From: Moorella sp. E308F
GTDB lineage: Bacteria > Bacillota > DSM-521 > Neomoorellales > Neomoorellaceae
Direction: 5' to 3'
Length of the DNA stretch: 64,000 nt
Assembly (NCBI RefSeq): GCF_006538365.1
Contig: NZ_BJKN01000001.1
Coordinates: forward strand, 124,001 to 188,000
Shown here: one piece after another, positions 8,233-18,782 of the stretch
How the letters are laid out: each line of letters begins with the position of its first letter
Position numbering within the stretch: the stretch's first letter is position 1
The notes under the pieces: generated by a model
Told to the model about the DNA's origin: nothing
The model's database searches: none
Seen by the model: only the letters and a program-made list of their open reading frames with translations
Translations under genes and position numbers: made by a program

Positions 8233-9690
8233 CTATTTTCCCTGCCAGCGTAAAACCGGGTTCCTGGCCGCGCCCACCTCGTCCAGGCGCCGCACCGGGG
8301 TGTTATGGGGCGCGCTGTGGAGGAGGTCCGGATTGGCGACTGCCTCTTTGCTGATAGCTATCAAAGCATCACAGAAGGCATCCAGGGTTTCCTTGGGCTC
8401 TGTTTCCGTCGGCTCAATCATCATGGCCTCATGGACAATCAGGGGAAAATAGATGGTCGGCGCGTGGAAGCCGTAGTCCAGGAGGCGTTTGGCGATATCC
8501 AGGGTATGAACGCCGGCGTCATTTACCTCTTTGAGCGGGGCGATGACAAACTCATGCTTGCACACCCGGTCGAAGGGCACCTTGAAGTAGGGCCTGAGCC
8601 GCGCCAGCATGTAGTTGGCGTTTAAAACGGCTTGCTCGCTGGCTTCTTTCAGGCCGGAAGCTCCCAGGGTACGGATATAGGCATAGGCCCTGACCATGAC
8701 GCCGAAATTGCCATAGAAAGAACGTACCCGGCCGATGGTCTGCGGCCGGTCGTAATCCAGGTAATACCGACCGGCATCATCCCGGGCCACCACCGGTACC
8801 GGCAGGAAGGGCGCCAGGTGCTTTTTCACCCCCACCGGGCCGCTGCCGGGTCCGCCGCCGCCGTGGGGGGCGGAGAAGGTCTTATGGAGATTCAAATGCA
8901 CCACATCAAAGCCCATATCCCCCGGCCGGGTAATACCCATAATGGCGTTCAGATTGGCGCCGTCGTAATAGAGGAGCCCGCCGGCCGCGTGGATAAGGGC
9001 GGCCATAGCTTCAATATCGCTTTCAAAAAGGCCCAAAGTGTTGGGATTGGTCAGCATAAGGGCCGCCGTCCGGGGGCCAACGGCCGCCTGCAATGCTTCC
9101 AGGTCTACCAGGCCCCGCTCGTCCGAGGGTATCTGGACTACCTCCAGGCCGGCCATGGCGGCGCTGGCCGGATTGGTCCCATGGGCGGAATCCGGCACCA
9201 GCACCTGGCGGCGTTCCAGGTCGCCGCGGCTCTGATGATAGGCGGCAATAATGGCCAGACCGGTATACTCGCCGTGGGCCCCGGCGGCCGGCTGCAGGGT
9301 AACGGCGTCCATACCGGTAATTTCCGCGAGATACTCCTGCAGGTTGTACATGAGTTCCAGGGCGCCCTGGGCCGCCTCAACCGGCACCAGGGGGTGCAGG
9401 CTGGTGAACCCGGGTAAACTGGCGGCCGCTTCATTGACCTTAGGGTTGTACTTCATAGTGCAGGAGCCCAGGGGGTAAAAGCCGGTATCCACCCCATAGT
9501 TCATGCTCGACAGGTGGGTAAAATGGCGGACGACTTCCACTTCGCTCAGCTCCGGCAAGGCGGCATCAGCCCGGCGGCGGGCCGCTTCCGGGAGGTAGTC
9601 TTCTACCTTCCCCGGCACGTCGCACTCCGGCAGGGTATAACCCCGCCGGCCGGGACCCCCCAGTTCAAAAAGCAACGGTTCCGTCCTCAT
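8233..9690 (-). CDS. gcvPB: Glycine dehydrogenase (decarboxylating) subunit 2
   Basis: 485 residues, the PLP-binding half of the split glycine decarboxylase P-protein. The PLP-lysine block [17 protein letters not shown] is clear, as are GANLNAIMG and [15 protein letters not shown]. It decarboxylates glycine and passes the aminomethyl group to the lipoyl arm of GcvH. It overlaps gcvPA by 4 bases and is the last gene of the riboswitch-controlled gcvT-gcvH-gcvPA-gcvPB operon. Confidence 0.97.
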   Translation of the reverse strand: MRTEPLLFELGGPGRRGYTLPECDVPGKVEDYLPEAARRRADAALPELSEVEVVRHFTHLSSMNYGVDTGFYPLGSCTMKYNPKVNEAAASLPGFTSLHPLVPVEAAQGALELMYNLQEYLAEITGMDAVTLQPAAGAHGEYTGLAIIAAYHQSRGDLERRQVLVPDSAHGTNPASAAMAGLEVVQIPSDERGLVDLEALQAAVGPRTAALMLTNPNTLGLFESDIEAMAALIHAAGGLLYYDGANLNAIMGITRPGDMGFDVVHLNLHKTFSAPHGGGGPGSGPVGVKKHLAPFLPVPVVARDDAGRYYLDYDRPQTIGRVRSFYGNFGVMVRAYAYIRTLGASGLKEASEQAVLNANYMLARLRPYFKVPFDRVCKHEFVIAPLKEVNDAGVHTLDIAKRLLDYGFHAPTIYFPLIVHEAMMIEPTETEPKETLDAFCDALIAISKEAVANPDLLHSAPHNTPVRRLDEVGAARNPVLRWQGK

Positions 9691-11021
9691 GCCAGTATCC
9701 CTCCCATGGCCGTCACAAAAGCGTCAATTTCGGCCCTGGTCCGCACTTCCGTGACAGTATAGAGCATGGCGCCTTCGAGTTCCGGGTAGAAAGGACTTAA
9801 GTCAAAACCGGCGGCAAAACCTTTAGCTGCCAGGCTCCGCGCCACTTGGCCGGGCGTGAGTTTCGTCCTCAGGACAAACTCGCAGAAGAAGGGGCCATTA
9901 AAGACCGGCGTCACCCCCGGCAGGGCGGCCAGCCTGTTGAAAGCGTAATGGGCCTTAAGCAGGCACTGGCGGGCCACTTCTTTCAGGCCCTCCTTACCCA
10001 GGGCCGCGAGATATATGGTGGCTGCCAGGGCGCAGAGGGCTTCATTGGAGCAAATATTGGAAGTAGCTTTCTCGCGGCGGATATGCTGCTCCCGCGCCTG
10101 GAGGGTCAGGACAAAGGCCCGTTTACCTTCAACATCCGTGGTCTGGCCGACGATGCGCCCCGGCAATCGCCGTACCAGTTTCTCCCTGGCGACGATAAAG
10201 CCCAGATAAGGGCCGCCGAAGTTCAGGGGATTACCCAGGCCCTGGCCCTCGCCTACGGCCAGGTCGGCCCCATATTCCCCCGGTGCCGCCAGGAGCCCCA
10301 GGGAAATGGGATCCACGACGGCAATGCTTAAAGCCCCGGCCTTATGGGCCAGTTGCGTCGCGGCAGCCATTGGTTCAATTTGACCAAAGAAATTGGGATT
10401 CTGCAGAATAACCCCGGCAACGTCCTTCCCGGCCATTTTTTCCAGGGCAGCCAGGTCCGTCTGGCCATTAGCCATGGGTATCTCCACCAGCTCTACTCCC
10501 TGGCCTTTTGTATAGGTAGCCAGGACAGCCCGGTACTGGGGATTGACGGCCCGGGAAACTAAAATCTTCTGGCGCCGGGTGGCGTTGCAGGTCACCAGGG
10601 CTGCCTCGGCCGTGGCCGTAGCCCCGTCGTAATGGGACGCCGTGGCTACATCCAGGCCTGTCAGCTCGCACATTAATGATTGAAATTCAAAAATGGCCTG
10701 TAAAGTCCCCTGGCTAATCTCCGGCTGGTAGGGCGTGTAGGCGGTATAAAACTCCGATCTCGCCAGGAGGTTACCAACAACGCTGGGAATGTAGTGCTCA
10801 TAGGCACCGGCGCCCAGGAAGGAGATCAGTCTTTTATTCTTCCCGGCCAGTTCCTCCAGGTGGCGCCACAACTCGGCTTCCGCCATGGGCCGGGGAAGAT
10901 CAAGTTCCCGGCCCAGGCGGACAGTCGCCGGTATGTCGTTAAAAAGCTCTTCCATCCGGTTGGCACCGCAGGTCGCCAGCATCTGCTGCCGTTCCGCTGC
11001 CGTGGTGGGAATGTACGTCAT
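9687..11021 (-). CDS. gcvPA: Glycine dehydrogenase (decarboxylating) subunit 1
   Basis: 444 residues, the N-terminal half of the split P-protein. It has [50 protein letters not shown] and [19 protein letters not shown]. It pairs with GcvPB, as is usual in Firmicutes. Four bases separate it from gcvH. Confidence 0.97.
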   Translation of the reverse strand: MTYIPTTAAERQQMLATCGANRMEELFNDIPATVRLGRELDLPRPMAEAELWRHLEELAGKNKRLISFLGAGAYEHYIPSVVGNLLARSEFYTAYTPYQPEISQGTLQAIFEFQSLMCELTGLDVATASHYDGATATAEAALVTCNATRRQKILVSRAVNPQYRAVLATYTKGQGVELVEIPMANGQTDLAALEKMAGKDVAGVILQNPNFFGQIEPMAAATQLAHKAGALSIAVVDPISLGLLAAPGEYGADLAVGEGQGLGNPLNFGGPYLGFIVAREKLVRRLPGRIVGQTTDVEGKRAFVLTLQAREQHIRREKATSNICSNEALCALAATIYLAALGKEGLKEVARQCLLKAHYAFNRLAALPGVTPVFNGPFFCEFVLRTKLTPGQVARSLAAKGFAAGFDLSPFYPELEGAMLYTVTEVRTRAEIDAFVTAMGGILA

Positions 11022-11025
11022 CCCC

Positions 11026-11418
11026 TTACTCCCCCTTCTCCTCCTTCACCAGTTGCCGGTAAGCGCCGGCATCCATCAAGTCTTCTATTTCATCCGGGTC
11101 ACTCATTTCCAGTTCAATCATCCAGCCCTTGCCGTAAGGGTCGGCGTTGATGTCCTGGGGTGAATCCAGGAGGGCTTCATTGACGGCGACGACTTTGCCG
11201 CCTACCGGTGCGTAGACGTCGGAGGCCGACTTGACGGACTCGACGACGCCAAAGCTGTCACCGGCAGCCAGCTCGTCGCCTACCTGGGGTAACTCGACAA
11301 AGACGATATCCCCCAAAGATTCCTGAGCGTAGTCGGTAATGCCGATGCGGGCGCGGTTGCCCTCTACTTCCACCCATTCATGATCCTTGCTGTAATACAG
11401 GTTTGCAGGGAATTCCAT
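11026..11418 (-). CDS. gcvH: Glycine cleavage system H protein
   Basis: 130 residues. The lipoyl-lysine site lies in [16 protein letters not shown] (Lys near residue 64), between beta strands typical of lipoyl domains. It carries the aminomethyl group from P- to T-protein. A GGAGGAATGGG Shine-Dalgarno lies upstream. Confidence 0.97.
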   Translation of the reverse strand: MEFPANLYYSKDHEWVEVEGNRARIGITDYAQESLGDIVFVELPQVGDELAAGDSFGVVESVKSASDVYAPVGGKVVAVNEALLDSPQDINADPYGKGWMIELEMSDPDEIEDLMDAGAYRQLVKEEKGE

Positions 11419-11435
11419 TTTCCCATTCCTCCTTC

Positions 11436-12536
11436 TTACTTTCTAGGCCGGCGGTAGAAGGGGAGATCCACCACCACGGCGCGGTGCAAACGGCTGCGGA
11501 TGCTCACCTCTACTTCGGCGCCGGCGCTAACAGTTCCTGCTGCCACCAGGGCCAGGGCAATATTTTTCCCTAAAGTGGGGGCAAAGGAACCGGAAGTAAC
11601 ATAACCTATTTCCCGGCCACCCGCCAGGACGGGGTACTCCGGCCGCGGGATGCCCCGGTCAACCATGGCCAAGCCCACCAGCCGGCGTTTTATACCGGCT
11701 TCTTTTTGCGCCGCCAGGGCTGCCCGGCCGTTGAATTCGCCCTTCTCCAGGCAGACAAAGCGGCCCAGGCCCGCCTCCAGGGGGCTAATGGTCGGACCCA
11801 GCTCATGGCCGTACAGGGGCAGGGCTGCTTCGAGGCGCAGGGTATCCCGCGCCCCCAGCCCGGCGGGAACCAGGCCCGCCTCTTGGCCTGCAACCAGGAG
11901 CTGGCGCCACATGGCGGGGGCGTCAGCCGCCGCAAAATAGATCTCAAAACCGTCTTCCCCCGTATAACCGGTGCGCGAAATCAGGCAATCCACCCCCAGG
12001 ACCCGGCCCCTCGTCCAGCGGTAGTAGCCCAGGGGAGCAAGCTCCACATCCGTAAGGGGCTGGAGGATCCCTAAGGCCCGGGGACCCTGCAGGGCCAGCT
12101 GGGCCGTAGCCGCTGAGATATCGCTTACCTCCACTGCCAGGCCGGCAGCGTTCTCCCGGATCCAGGCAAAGTCTTTATCGATATTCCCGGCATTGACCAC
12201 CAGCAGGTACTCGCCTTCTCCCTGGGGATAGACCAGGAGGTCATCGACAATACCGCCGTCCGGGTAACACATGGGACTGTAAACCACCCTGTTGCCGGTA
12301 GCCCGGGCGGCATCGTTGGTGATTAATTTTTGCACCAGGTTAAAGGCATCCGGTCCTTTAATGACAATCTCCCCCATGTGGGATACATCGAAGAGACCGG
12401 CACAGTTACGCACCTGCTGGTGTTCTTCGATAATGCCGGTGTACTGGACGGGCATCAACCAACCGCCGAATTCCACTATCCTGGCTCCGGCAGCTATATG
12501 TTCTGCATACAAAGGTGTCTTTTTTAACTCCGCCAC
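11436..12536 (-). CDS. gcvT: Glycine cleavage system T protein (aminomethyltransferase)
   Basis: 366 residues, complete. It has [55 protein letters not shown] and the C-terminal barrel [18 protein letters not shown]. It transfers the methylene unit from aminomethyl-GcvH to tetrahydrofolate, feeding the methyl branch of acetogenic metabolism. It is the first gene after the tandem glycine riboswitch. Confidence 0.97.
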   Translation of the reverse strand: MAELKKTPLYAEHIAAGARIVEFGGWLMPVQYTGIIEEHQQVRNCAGLFDVSHMGEIVIKGPDAFNLVQKLITNDAARATGNRVVYSPMCYPDGGIVDDLLVYPQGEGEYLLVVNAGNIDKDFAWIRENAAGLAVEVSDISAATAQLALQGPRALGILQPLTDVELAPLGYYRWTRGRVLGVDCLISRTGYTGEDGFEIYFAAADAPAMWRQLLVAGQEAGLVPAGLGARDTLRLEAALPLYGHELGPTISPLEAGLGRFVCLEKGEFNGRAALAAQKEAGIKRRLVGLAMVDRGIPRPEYPVLAGGREIGYVTSGSFAPTLGKNIALALVAAGTVSAGAEVEVSIRSRLHRAVVVDLPFYRRPRK

Positions 12537-12567
12537 CTAATCCACCTCGCTTTGTTAGTATGTCCAT

Positions 12568-12602
12568 AAAAAAAGCCATCGCCGCATTATGCGGTGATGG
12601 CC
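12568..12602 (-). terminator. Riboswitch-controlled terminator before gcvT
   Basis: Read on the minus strand, GGCCATCACCGC / GCGGCGATGGC form a stem followed by seven Ts, between the second glycine aptamer and gcvT. It is the expected expression platform of the glycine riboswitch, with glycine favouring read-through as in Bacillus (established knowledge). Confidence 0.85.
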
Positions 12603-12872
12603 TCTGTCCTGATACCTGAGAGATTAGGCAGCTACCTGCCTTCCCCTTTGGTGTCCCTTAAAGCTGGCTGCTGTTTCCAGACCCGGCTGCCAGGTGCTTG
12701 CCTGAAGACCCCAGCAGTTTCAATACCGGCTTTAAGGGAACTCTCCAGAGTTGGGTCCGGGAGTAGTACTTTTGCCTGAGAGTTTCCTTCCCCCGTCACC
12801 CAACCGGGGGAAATTGCTCCTTCGGCGCCCTGGAAAAGGGTCTCTTCCACTCCCTTCATCCACCCGTTATGC
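12603..12872 (-). ncRNA. Tandem glycine riboswitch (gcvT RNA)
   Basis: Two consecutive aptamers on the minus strand. The first has GAAGAGACCC, CGCCGAAGGAGCAA and AACTCTCAGGCAAAAG. The second has TCTGGAGAGTTCCC, then GACACCAAAGGGG and AATCTCTCAGGTATCAGGA ending GACAGAGG. These are the hallmark gcvT-type blocks, with the CTCTCAGG core repeated. The second copy is more divergent in its CCGAAGG block (CACCAAAGG). The apparent 80-codon minus-strand reading frame here is an artefact. The remaining 110 bases up to sdaAA hold a long inverted repeat (GCCGGTGT at 12902-12909 with ACACCGG at 12954-12960) of unknown role. Confidence 0.93.
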
Positions 12873-12982
12873 AATTTTCTTTTAAGAAATATATTCGCTT
12901 TGCCGGTGTAAAATCCTGCTGCCTAGCAACATTTTTCAGGTAATTTTACCCTGACACCGGTGATGTAAGATATAAGCGCACA

Positions 12983-13885
12983 TTAGCAATCACAAATCTC
13001 TCCCTGGCGGAAGGCTTGCTCCACCAGCCTCCGGGCGGTAGGGCAGGCAGCTACCCCGCCGGTACCGGTTTCCCGTAATGATGCCGGCAGGGCGCGGCCC
13101 ACCTGGACCATGGCGGCTATTATCTCGTCAAAGGGTAGATAGCACTGAACGCCAGCCAGGGCAATGTCGGCTGCCGCCAGGGCATGGGCCGCCCCGATGG
13201 CGTTGCGCATGACACAGGGGATCTCCACCAGGCCACCCACCGGGTCACAGACCAGGCCCATCAGGCCCTGGAGGGCCACGCCGGCGGCGGCAGCAGCCTG
13301 TTCCGGTTCCCCACCGGCCATTTCTACGGCTGCAGCCGCCGCCATGGCCGTAGCTACCCCGCATTCCGCCTGGCAGCCCAGGGCCGCCCCGGAAAGGGAG
13401 GCCTGCCGGGACGCTACCATACCGATGCCGGCGGCTGTAAATAAACCGTCCACCAGCTGGTCTTCTGTCAGGCCTTTTTCGGCTTCCAGGGCTAGGAGCA
13501 CCCCCGGCAGTATCCCGCAGGAGCCGGCCGTAGGCGCCGCCACCACCCGGCCCATGGCGGCATTGACTTCGGCTATGGCCATAGCTATGGCTACAGCCCG
13601 GGCGGTGGTGGTACCGGAAAGACTCTTACCATTATGGCGCCACTCCTCCAGGAGTTTTCCGCCCCCGCCTACCAGGCCGCTGGGGGAGCGGTTATCCTCC
13701 GTCAATCCCTTCCGGGCCGCAGCCCGCATGACCTGGAGCCGATCGGCCATCATGCTACGAACCTCTTCCCGGGGTTTGCCTTCCAGCTCCTCCTGATAAC
13801 GGATAACAACCCCGGCCAGGGTTAATTTTTCAGTCCTGGCCAGTTCCAGGAGTTCGGCCATGTTGCGAAAGCTATGCCGGGTCAA
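12983..13885 (-). CDS. sdaAA: L-serine dehydratase, iron-sulfur-dependent, alpha subunit
   Basis: 300 residues. It has the [4Fe-4S]-type serine dehydratase blocks GKSLSGTTTARAVAIAMA, AAPTAGSCGILPGVLLALEA, LGCQAECGVATAMAAAA and CDPVGGLVEIPCVMRN, with the cluster-binding cysteines. It converts L-serine to pyruvate and ammonia. It overlaps sdaAB by 14 bases. Its position beside the glycine operon suggests a glycine to serine to pyruvate route. Confidence 0.95.
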   Translation of the reverse strand: MTRHSFRNMAELLELARTEKLTLAGVVIRYQEELEGKPREEVRSMMADRLQVMRAAARKGLTEDNRSPSGLVGGGGKLLEEWRHNGKSLSGTTTARAVAIAMAIAEVNAAMGRVVAAPTAGSCGILPGVLLALEAEKGLTEDQLVDGLFTAAGIGMVASRQASLSGAALGCQAECGVATAMAAAAAVEMAGGEPEQAAAAAGVALQGLMGLVCDPVGGLVEIPCVMRNAIGAAHALAAADIALAGVQCYLPFDEIIAAMVQVGRALPASLRETGTGGVAACPTARRLVEQAFRQGEICDC

Positions 13886-14528
13886 TGCATATCACCCGCT
13901 CAATAATTGGTAAAGACCGCATAGCCGCTACCAGTCCCGGCGGAACCGGCTGATCCGTTTCCACGACCATCAACGCCTCTTGGCCGGCAGCCTGGCGGGA
14001 AACCCGCATGCCGGCGATATTCACCCCGGCCCCGGCCAGCAGGGCCGTAACGGTGGCTATCACCCCCGGACGGTCCGGGTAGGCCGCCACCAGGGTCGGT
14101 AACTCGCAGTTCATCTCTACGGTAAAAGCATCGATTTTTTTTATTACGACCTGGCCGCCACCCAGGGAAGAGGCTAACACCTGGACGGCCCGTTCTTTTC
14201 CTTTTAAGTTTAGCTGCACGGAATTGGGGTGAACATCCCCCAGGTCCTTTTCGCTAAAGCTTACTTCCAGCCCTTGACGGGGCGCCAGTTCCAAGGCCTC
14301 CCGCACCCGTTCATCAGCGACATTAAATCCCAGAAGGCCGGCCACCAGGGCGCGGTCGGTGCCGTGGCCGCGGTAAGTACGGGCAAAGGAACCATGGAGC
14401 AAAATTTCCGCCCGGCAGGGCACTTCACCCAGGATGGCCCGGGCCAGGCGACCTATACGGACAGCCCCGGCCGTATGGGAACTGGAAGGACCGATCATTA
14501 CCGGGCCGATAATTTGAAAGGCATCCAT
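13872..14528 (-). CDS. sdaAB: L-serine dehydratase, iron-sulfur-dependent, beta subunit
   Basis: 218 residues. The N-terminal half begins with the family signature IGPVMIGPSSSHTAGAVRIG and contains HGSFARTYRGHGTDRALVAG. The C-terminal ACT domain (about 145-218; PTLVAAYPDRPGVIATVTAL, VNIAGMRVSRQ) probably binds serine. Shine-Dalgarno AAGGAGTGG lies upstream of the ATG. Confidence 0.94.
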   Translation of the reverse strand: MDAFQIIGPVMIGPSSSHTAGAVRIGRLARAILGEVPCRAEILLHGSFARTYRGHGTDRALVAGLLGFNVADERVREALELAPRQGLEVSFSEKDLGDVHPNSVQLNLKGKERAVQVLASSLGGGQVVIKKIDAFTVEMNCELPTLVAAYPDRPGVIATVTALLAGAGVNIAGMRVSRQAAGQEALMVVETDQPVPPGLVAAMRSLPIIERVICIDPA

Positions 14529-14569
14529 CGACCGCCACTCCTTAGTATTATAACCTGCTCCTACCTTGG

Positions 14570-15517
14570 CTACCCTGCGATAATCCTGGTCCCCGAACGG
14601 CCGGCTACAGCCTCGGCGGCCCTGGCCAGGGAACCAATTATAGCCTTCTCACCACCCGCCTCAACGAAGGCTATAGCAGCTTCAATTTTTGGCCCCATAC
14701 TACCCGGTGGGAACTGGCCTTCGGCAAGATAACGGCGGGCTTCGCTGACGGTCATTTCCTCGACCTCTCGCTGGGTTGCCTTGCCGTAATCCAGACAAAC
14801 CCGCTCGACATCCGTCAGCAAGAAAAGGACATTAGCCCCCACCTGGCTGGCCAGAATTGTGGCCGCCCGGTCCTTATCAATGACAGCCTCTACCCCTTGC
14901 AGGCTGCCGTCGGGACGGCGCACCACCGGAATGCCTCCACCGCCCGCGGCGACAACAATAACTCCAGCCATAGTTAATGCCTTGATGGCATCTTTCTCGA
15001 TAATCTCCAGGGGGATTGGTGATGGTACCACCCGGCGCCAGCCCCGGTTACTGTCTTCCACCATCTGGTAACCTCGTTCCTGCATCAATTTTTTGGCTTC
15101 TTCCAGGGAGTAAAAGGGGCCTATGGGCTTGGTGGGATTTTGAAAGGCCGGGTCATCTTCGGCAACTACTACCTGGGTAATGACCGCAGCCACCGGCACA
15201 TGGAGGCCCTGCCGGGCAAGTTCATAGCCCAGGACCTGCTGGATGGCATACCCTATGGAACCCTGGGTGTTGGATACCAGCACATCCAGGGGCATTGCCG
15301 GAACGATGTCCTTGGCCAGTTCATTTTTAATTAACAAATTCCCTACCTGGGGCCCGTTGCCATGGGTTAAGACCAGGCGGTAACCGTTACGGACAAGGTC
15401 AACCAGTTGCCGGCAGGTGACAGTAACATTGGCCTTTTGCTCAGCAAAGGTCCCCTTTTCCCCCGGGCGGGTAATGGCATTGCCACCAAAGGCCATGACT
15501 ACGGTCTGGGGCATCAT
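14570..15517 (-). CDS. arcC: Carbamate kinase
   Basis: 315 residues of the amino-acid kinase fold: VMAFGGNAITRPGEKGTF, LTHGNGPQVGNLLIKNE, VVAAGGGGIPVVRR, VIDKDRAATILASQVGAN and FPPGSMGPKIEAAIAFV. It makes ATP from carbamoyl phosphate. In enterobacterial and clostridial purine/ureide loci a carbamate kinase (YqeA/ArcC) clusters with ygfK, ssnA and xanthine dehydrogenase genes (established knowledge), which matches this neighbourhood. An arginine deiminase role is unlikely since arcA and arcB are absent nearby. Confidence 0.94.
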   Translation of the reverse strand: MMPQTVVMAFGGNAITRPGEKGTFAEQKANVTVTCRQLVDLVRNGYRLVLTHGNGPQVGNLLIKNELAKDIVPAMPLDVLVSNTQGSIGYAIQQVLGYELARQGLHVPVAAVITQVVVAEDDPAFQNPTKPIGPFYSLEEAKKLMQERGYQMVEDSNRGWRRVVPSPIPLEIIEKDAIKALTMAGVIVVAAGGGGIPVVRRPDGSLQGVEAVIDKDRAATILASQVGANVLFLLTDVERVCLDYGKATQREVEEMTVSEARRYLAEGQFPPGSMGPKIEAAIAFVEAGGEKAIIGSLARAAEAVAGRSGTRIIAG

Positions 15518-15594
15518 ACTCCCTCCTGTTTTATCACTCTTTATTTATTCAATATAGATTTATTTATTCCTGCCGGTTTTAATAGATTTTAAGT

Positions 15595-15626
15595 AAAATT
15601 AAAACGGGGTGGTTTTACCACCCCTG
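15595..15626 (-). terminator. Intrinsic terminator after ygfK
   Basis: GGGGTGG (15606-15612) and CCACCCC (15618-15624) form a 7-bp stem followed on the minus strand by GTTTTAATTTT. Confidence 0.85.
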
Positions 15627-15664
15627 CTAAACTCCACCGTCCCAGGCGTCGTTCTCCTTAGCTT

Positions 15665-18600
15665 TTAAAACAAATACTTATAACCCTTATAGGCAGCCCA
15701 TATAATGTCTAAAATGCTCTTTTCTAAATCAACATCAGCTTTTCCAGAAGTATCAAAAGTTACCTCCCGTACCCTGCCGCCAACCCGGACCCTGAAAACA
15801 GGTTTCTCCCCGCCTGCCAGCAGGAGAAAACCGCTGTTCCGGCTACTGGTAAAATCATCCTCCCTCCAGAATAGGGTTAACTTTTCCTTATAAGGAGCGC
15901 CGTCATAGGGACAAAATGTCGCGCAGTTGCCGCATTCATTGCACATGCCGTCTACATGGATAACCTGATTTATCTGCTGCAAACTGCTGCTGGCTACCTC
16001 AACAGCAATGTTGGCCCTGTTAGGGCATACTTCCGTACAAATATTGCAGGCAAAGCCGCACTCCAGGCATCTCTCATGTTCTTTTTCCAGATCGGGGGCA
16101 GCAGCCTGGAGTGTACCTTTTTTCAGGTTAATTTGCTGCAGCCTCTTTGCCTTTTCAAAGGAAACATCTGTGCAGTTTGGGAAATCAATACCTTCCCGCG
16201 CCAGAATGGCCCTGGCAACCTTACTGCCATCGGCAATGGCCTCCACTATTGTCGCCGGGCCGTGCAGGGCATCGCCGCCGAGAAATACATTTTCCACATT
16301 TGTTTCATTGGTAGCGGGATTAATGGCAATGTCCCCTTGCGCGTTAACTTCTATACCGTTCTTCTGCAGAATACTATAGTCCACACCCTGGCCGGTGGCT
16401 GAGATAACGGCATCAACTGCGATATTTTCAAACTCACCCTCTAGCGGAACTACACTACGCCTTCCGGAGGCATCCGGTTCACCAAGTTTAATCTTTTGAC
16501 ACTGCAATACACCACCGGACCAGGAATGGGGAGACAAAAGCTCTTTCAAGACTATGCCCTCCGCCAGGGCAGCTTTTAGCTCTTCCCTCCTCGCCGGCAT
16601 ATACTCTTTGGTTCTCCTGTAGATTATATAAACTTTTTCAACCCCTTCCACCCTCAGGGCCGCCCTGGCGGCATCCATAGCCACGTCCCCGCCGCCGATG
16701 ACGGCCACTTTTTTGCCGAGTTGCACAGTATTCCTGTCCGCTTTAAACCTCTCCAGGAATTCAATAGCGCTCAATACTTTTTCTGCGCCGCTCTTTAGAT
16801 CCAGGGCTTTAGATTTTCCTGCCCCTATGGCCAGGTAGATGTATTTATAGCCGTCCCTTTTCAGCTCCTCGACGGAAAAGTCCGGATTGGCACCCAGCTT
16901 AAATTCGACGCCCGCCCCCTTAATCAGCTCCAGATCCCTGGCAATTGCTTCCCCGGCAATGCGGAATGGGGGAATAATATATTGAACGGTACCGCCGGGT
17001 TTTTCCCTTTTGTCAAAGATAGTGACACCCAGACCGGCCCTGGCAAGAAAATAACCCGCAGCCAGGCCCGCGGGCCCCGCGCCGATAACTGCCACCCTGA
17101 CAGGACTTTTTCCCTCTGTTTTTCCCCTCTTTTGCAGGTAAGCCCGGTAGCCATTTTCGGCAGCCATCCTCTTGATTTCGCGAATGCATACCGGCTCATC
17201 ATAGTCTAAACGAGTACATTTGGCGGTACAATACCGGGGGCAAATAGACCCCGTGATAAAGGGCAGCGGGTTTTTAGCAACTATAAGTTCATACGCTTCG
17301 CGATACCTCTTCTCTCCCACCAGCCTGATGTACTCCGGGATATCCTGGCCGATGGGGCAGCCAGCGGTACAGGGCGCTATAAAGCAATCCGTTAAGGGTA
17401 ATTTCTTGCCCAGCTTCCGGCTCTTGAGCCCCCTTTTTTCCTTCAGGTAAGCGGAATCTTTAAAGGCACCGGCCGCAAGGGCGGTGAGCTTTTCCACATC
17501 TACAGTATCTGTGGTCATGTCCTGCAGGTGCGGCTCCAGTTCCTCGGCTATTTGCTTTAACCGCAAGTAGCCGCCGGGTTTTAAGAGCGTCGTAGCCATG
17601 GTAATAGGCCATATTCCCGTCGCAAAAATGTGCGGAACGTTAAAAGCATCCCCGCCGCCGGCATAGGAAATTTGCAGCCGGCCGGCGAATTCGGCCGCCA
17701 GCCTGGCGGCAAGATTGATGGTCAGCGGGTACAGAGCCCTGCCTGAGAGATACATTTCTTCGCCAGGCAATTCGCCTTTTGTGTTTTTCACCGGCAGGGT
17801 ATTGGAAAGCTTGACGCCGAAATCCCTTCCGTGTTCCCGGGCAAACCCTTGTAGCCTCTTTAACAAGGCGAGGCCGTCGTCATATTGCAGGTCGTGGCTG
17901 AAAGACTCCTCTTGCAGGCAGATGTAATTGTATCCCATCCCGGCCAGGGCATCTTTTACAAATGCATAGCCCAGCAGGGTCGGATTCAGCTTGACAAAGG
18001 TATGCAGTTTTTTCTCCGCCAGGAGATACCGGCAAATTGTTTCTATTTCCGCCGGAGGGCAACCGTGCATAGTCGAAAGGGTGACGGAGTTGCATATATT
18101 TGGCGAAATACTGTCAATAAATCTTTCATCCACCCGAGTAAACCTTTTAATTTCTTCTTTTAGAACTGTTTTGCATTCCTGGAATATACTGGTCTGTGAG
18201 GCGTCTTTAAGCCCCTCGATGAATTTATCAACCTTGGGGGATTTTATTCCTTTTAGGTCATAGCCAACGCTCATATTGAATATGAAGCCCCGCTGCTCCA
18301 AATCCCACAGTTCCTTTTGTAAAATGTGTAATAAAAACCATGCCTTGACATACTCAGCAAAGGCTTCCTCAACGGTTAGTTCGGTTGACCATTCCACATT
18401 ATAGCATTCATCCCCGGCATCAATACAGGGCTTGGGTATGTCTAACTGGTCCAGAACTTGAACCGTTTTCAGCTCAAAAAACCTGCCCCCGCAGAGGTAG
18501 GAAGCGACTATATTCTGGGCCAGCTGCGTATGGGGACCGGCAGCCGGCCCGATAGGAGTATCGAGATATTCGCCGAATAACCGCAGGGAGGCATCAGTTC

Positions 18601-18715
18601 TCTTCTTAAAAAATTTTACTTGCGATATGCCAAAAACGCTACTGTATTTTTCCCTCTCCTCAAGTATCCAGGATAAAAGTTTCCTGAACGGTATTGGACG
18701 CATTACGCTACCCAT
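15665..18715 (-). CDS. ygfK: YgfK-type iron-sulfur flavoprotein (putative selenate reductase family)
   Basis: A 1016-residue multidomain redox protein. Residues about 1-440 form a dihydroorotate-dehydrogenase-like part (TPIGPAAGPHTQLAQNI, MSVGYDLKGI, LSTMHGCPPAEIETI). Residues about 450-860 are GltD-like, with cysteine motif CTAGCPIGQDIPEYI and dinucleotide sites VIGAGPAGLAAGYFLARAG and VIGGGDVAMDAARAAL. Residues about 885-945 hold two ferredoxin motifs, CGFACNICTEVCP and CNECGNCATFCPYDG. E. coli YgfK was named for selenate reduction, but the family clusters with ssnA, xdh and carbamate kinase genes in anaerobic purine/ureide catabolism and more probably reduces a purine-derived intermediate (inference). 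MRPIPFRK (Met5) is an alternative start. Confidence 0.85.
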   Translation of the reverse strand: MGSVMRPIPFRKLLSWILEEREKYSSVFGISQVKFFKKRTDASLRLFGEYLDTPIGPAAGPHTQLAQNIVASYLCGGRFFELKTVQVLDQLDIPKPCIDAGDECYNVEWSTELTVEEAFAEYVKAWFLLHILQKELWDLEQRGFIFNMSVGYDLKGIKSPKVDKFIEGLKDASQTSIFQECKTVLKEEIKRFTRVDERFIDSISPNICNSVTLSTMHGCPPAEIETICRYLLAEKKLHTFVKLNPTLLGYAFVKDALAGMGYNYICLQEESFSHDLQYDDGLALLKRLQGFAREHGRDFGVKLSNTLPVKNTKGELPGEEMYLSGRALYPLTINLAARLAAEFAGRLQISYAGGGDAFNVPHIFATGIWPITMATTLLKPGGYLRLKQIAEELEPHLQDMTTDTVDVEKLTALAAGAFKDSAYLKEKRGLKSRKLGKKLPLTDCFIAPCTAGCPIGQDIPEYIRLVGEKRYREAYELIVAKNPLPFITGSICPRYCTAKCTRLDYDEPVCIREIKRMAAENGYRAYLQKRGKTEGKSPVRVAVIGAGPAGLAAGYFLARAGLGVTIFDKREKPGGTVQYIIPPFRIAGEAIARDLELIKGAGVEFKLGANPDFSVEELKRDGYKYIYLAIGAGKSKALDLKSGAEKVLSAIEFLERFKADRNTVQLGKKVAVIGGGDVAMDAARAALRVEGVEKVYIIYRRTKEYMPARREELKAALAEGIVLKELLSPHSWSGGVLQCQKIKLGEPDASGRRSVVPLEGEFENIAVDAVISATGQGVDYSILQKNGIEVNAQGDIAINPATNETNVENVFLGGDALHGPATIVEAIADGSKVARAILAREGIDFPNCTDVSFEKAKRLQQINLKKGTLQAAAPDLEKEHERCLECGFACNICTEVCPNRANIAVEVASSSLQQINQVIHVDGMCNECGNCATFCPYDGAPYKEKLTLFWREDDFTSSRNSGFLLLAGGEKPVFRVRVGGRVREVTFDTSGKADVDLEKSILDIIWAAYKGYKYLF

Positions 18716-18782
18716 TGGCTATCCCCCCATGTGAAAATGCAATCCAGGTCCTCATGAAAAAACTGCTCACCGGATCACGACC

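Noticed and set aside
8632-9417. A long plus-strand frame opposite gcvPB
   Set aside because: It is a shadow of the conserved GcvPB gene.
12632-12874. An 80-codon minus-strand reading frame upstream of gcvT
   Set aside because: It lies entirely inside the tandem glycine riboswitch and its codons follow the conserved RNA elements.
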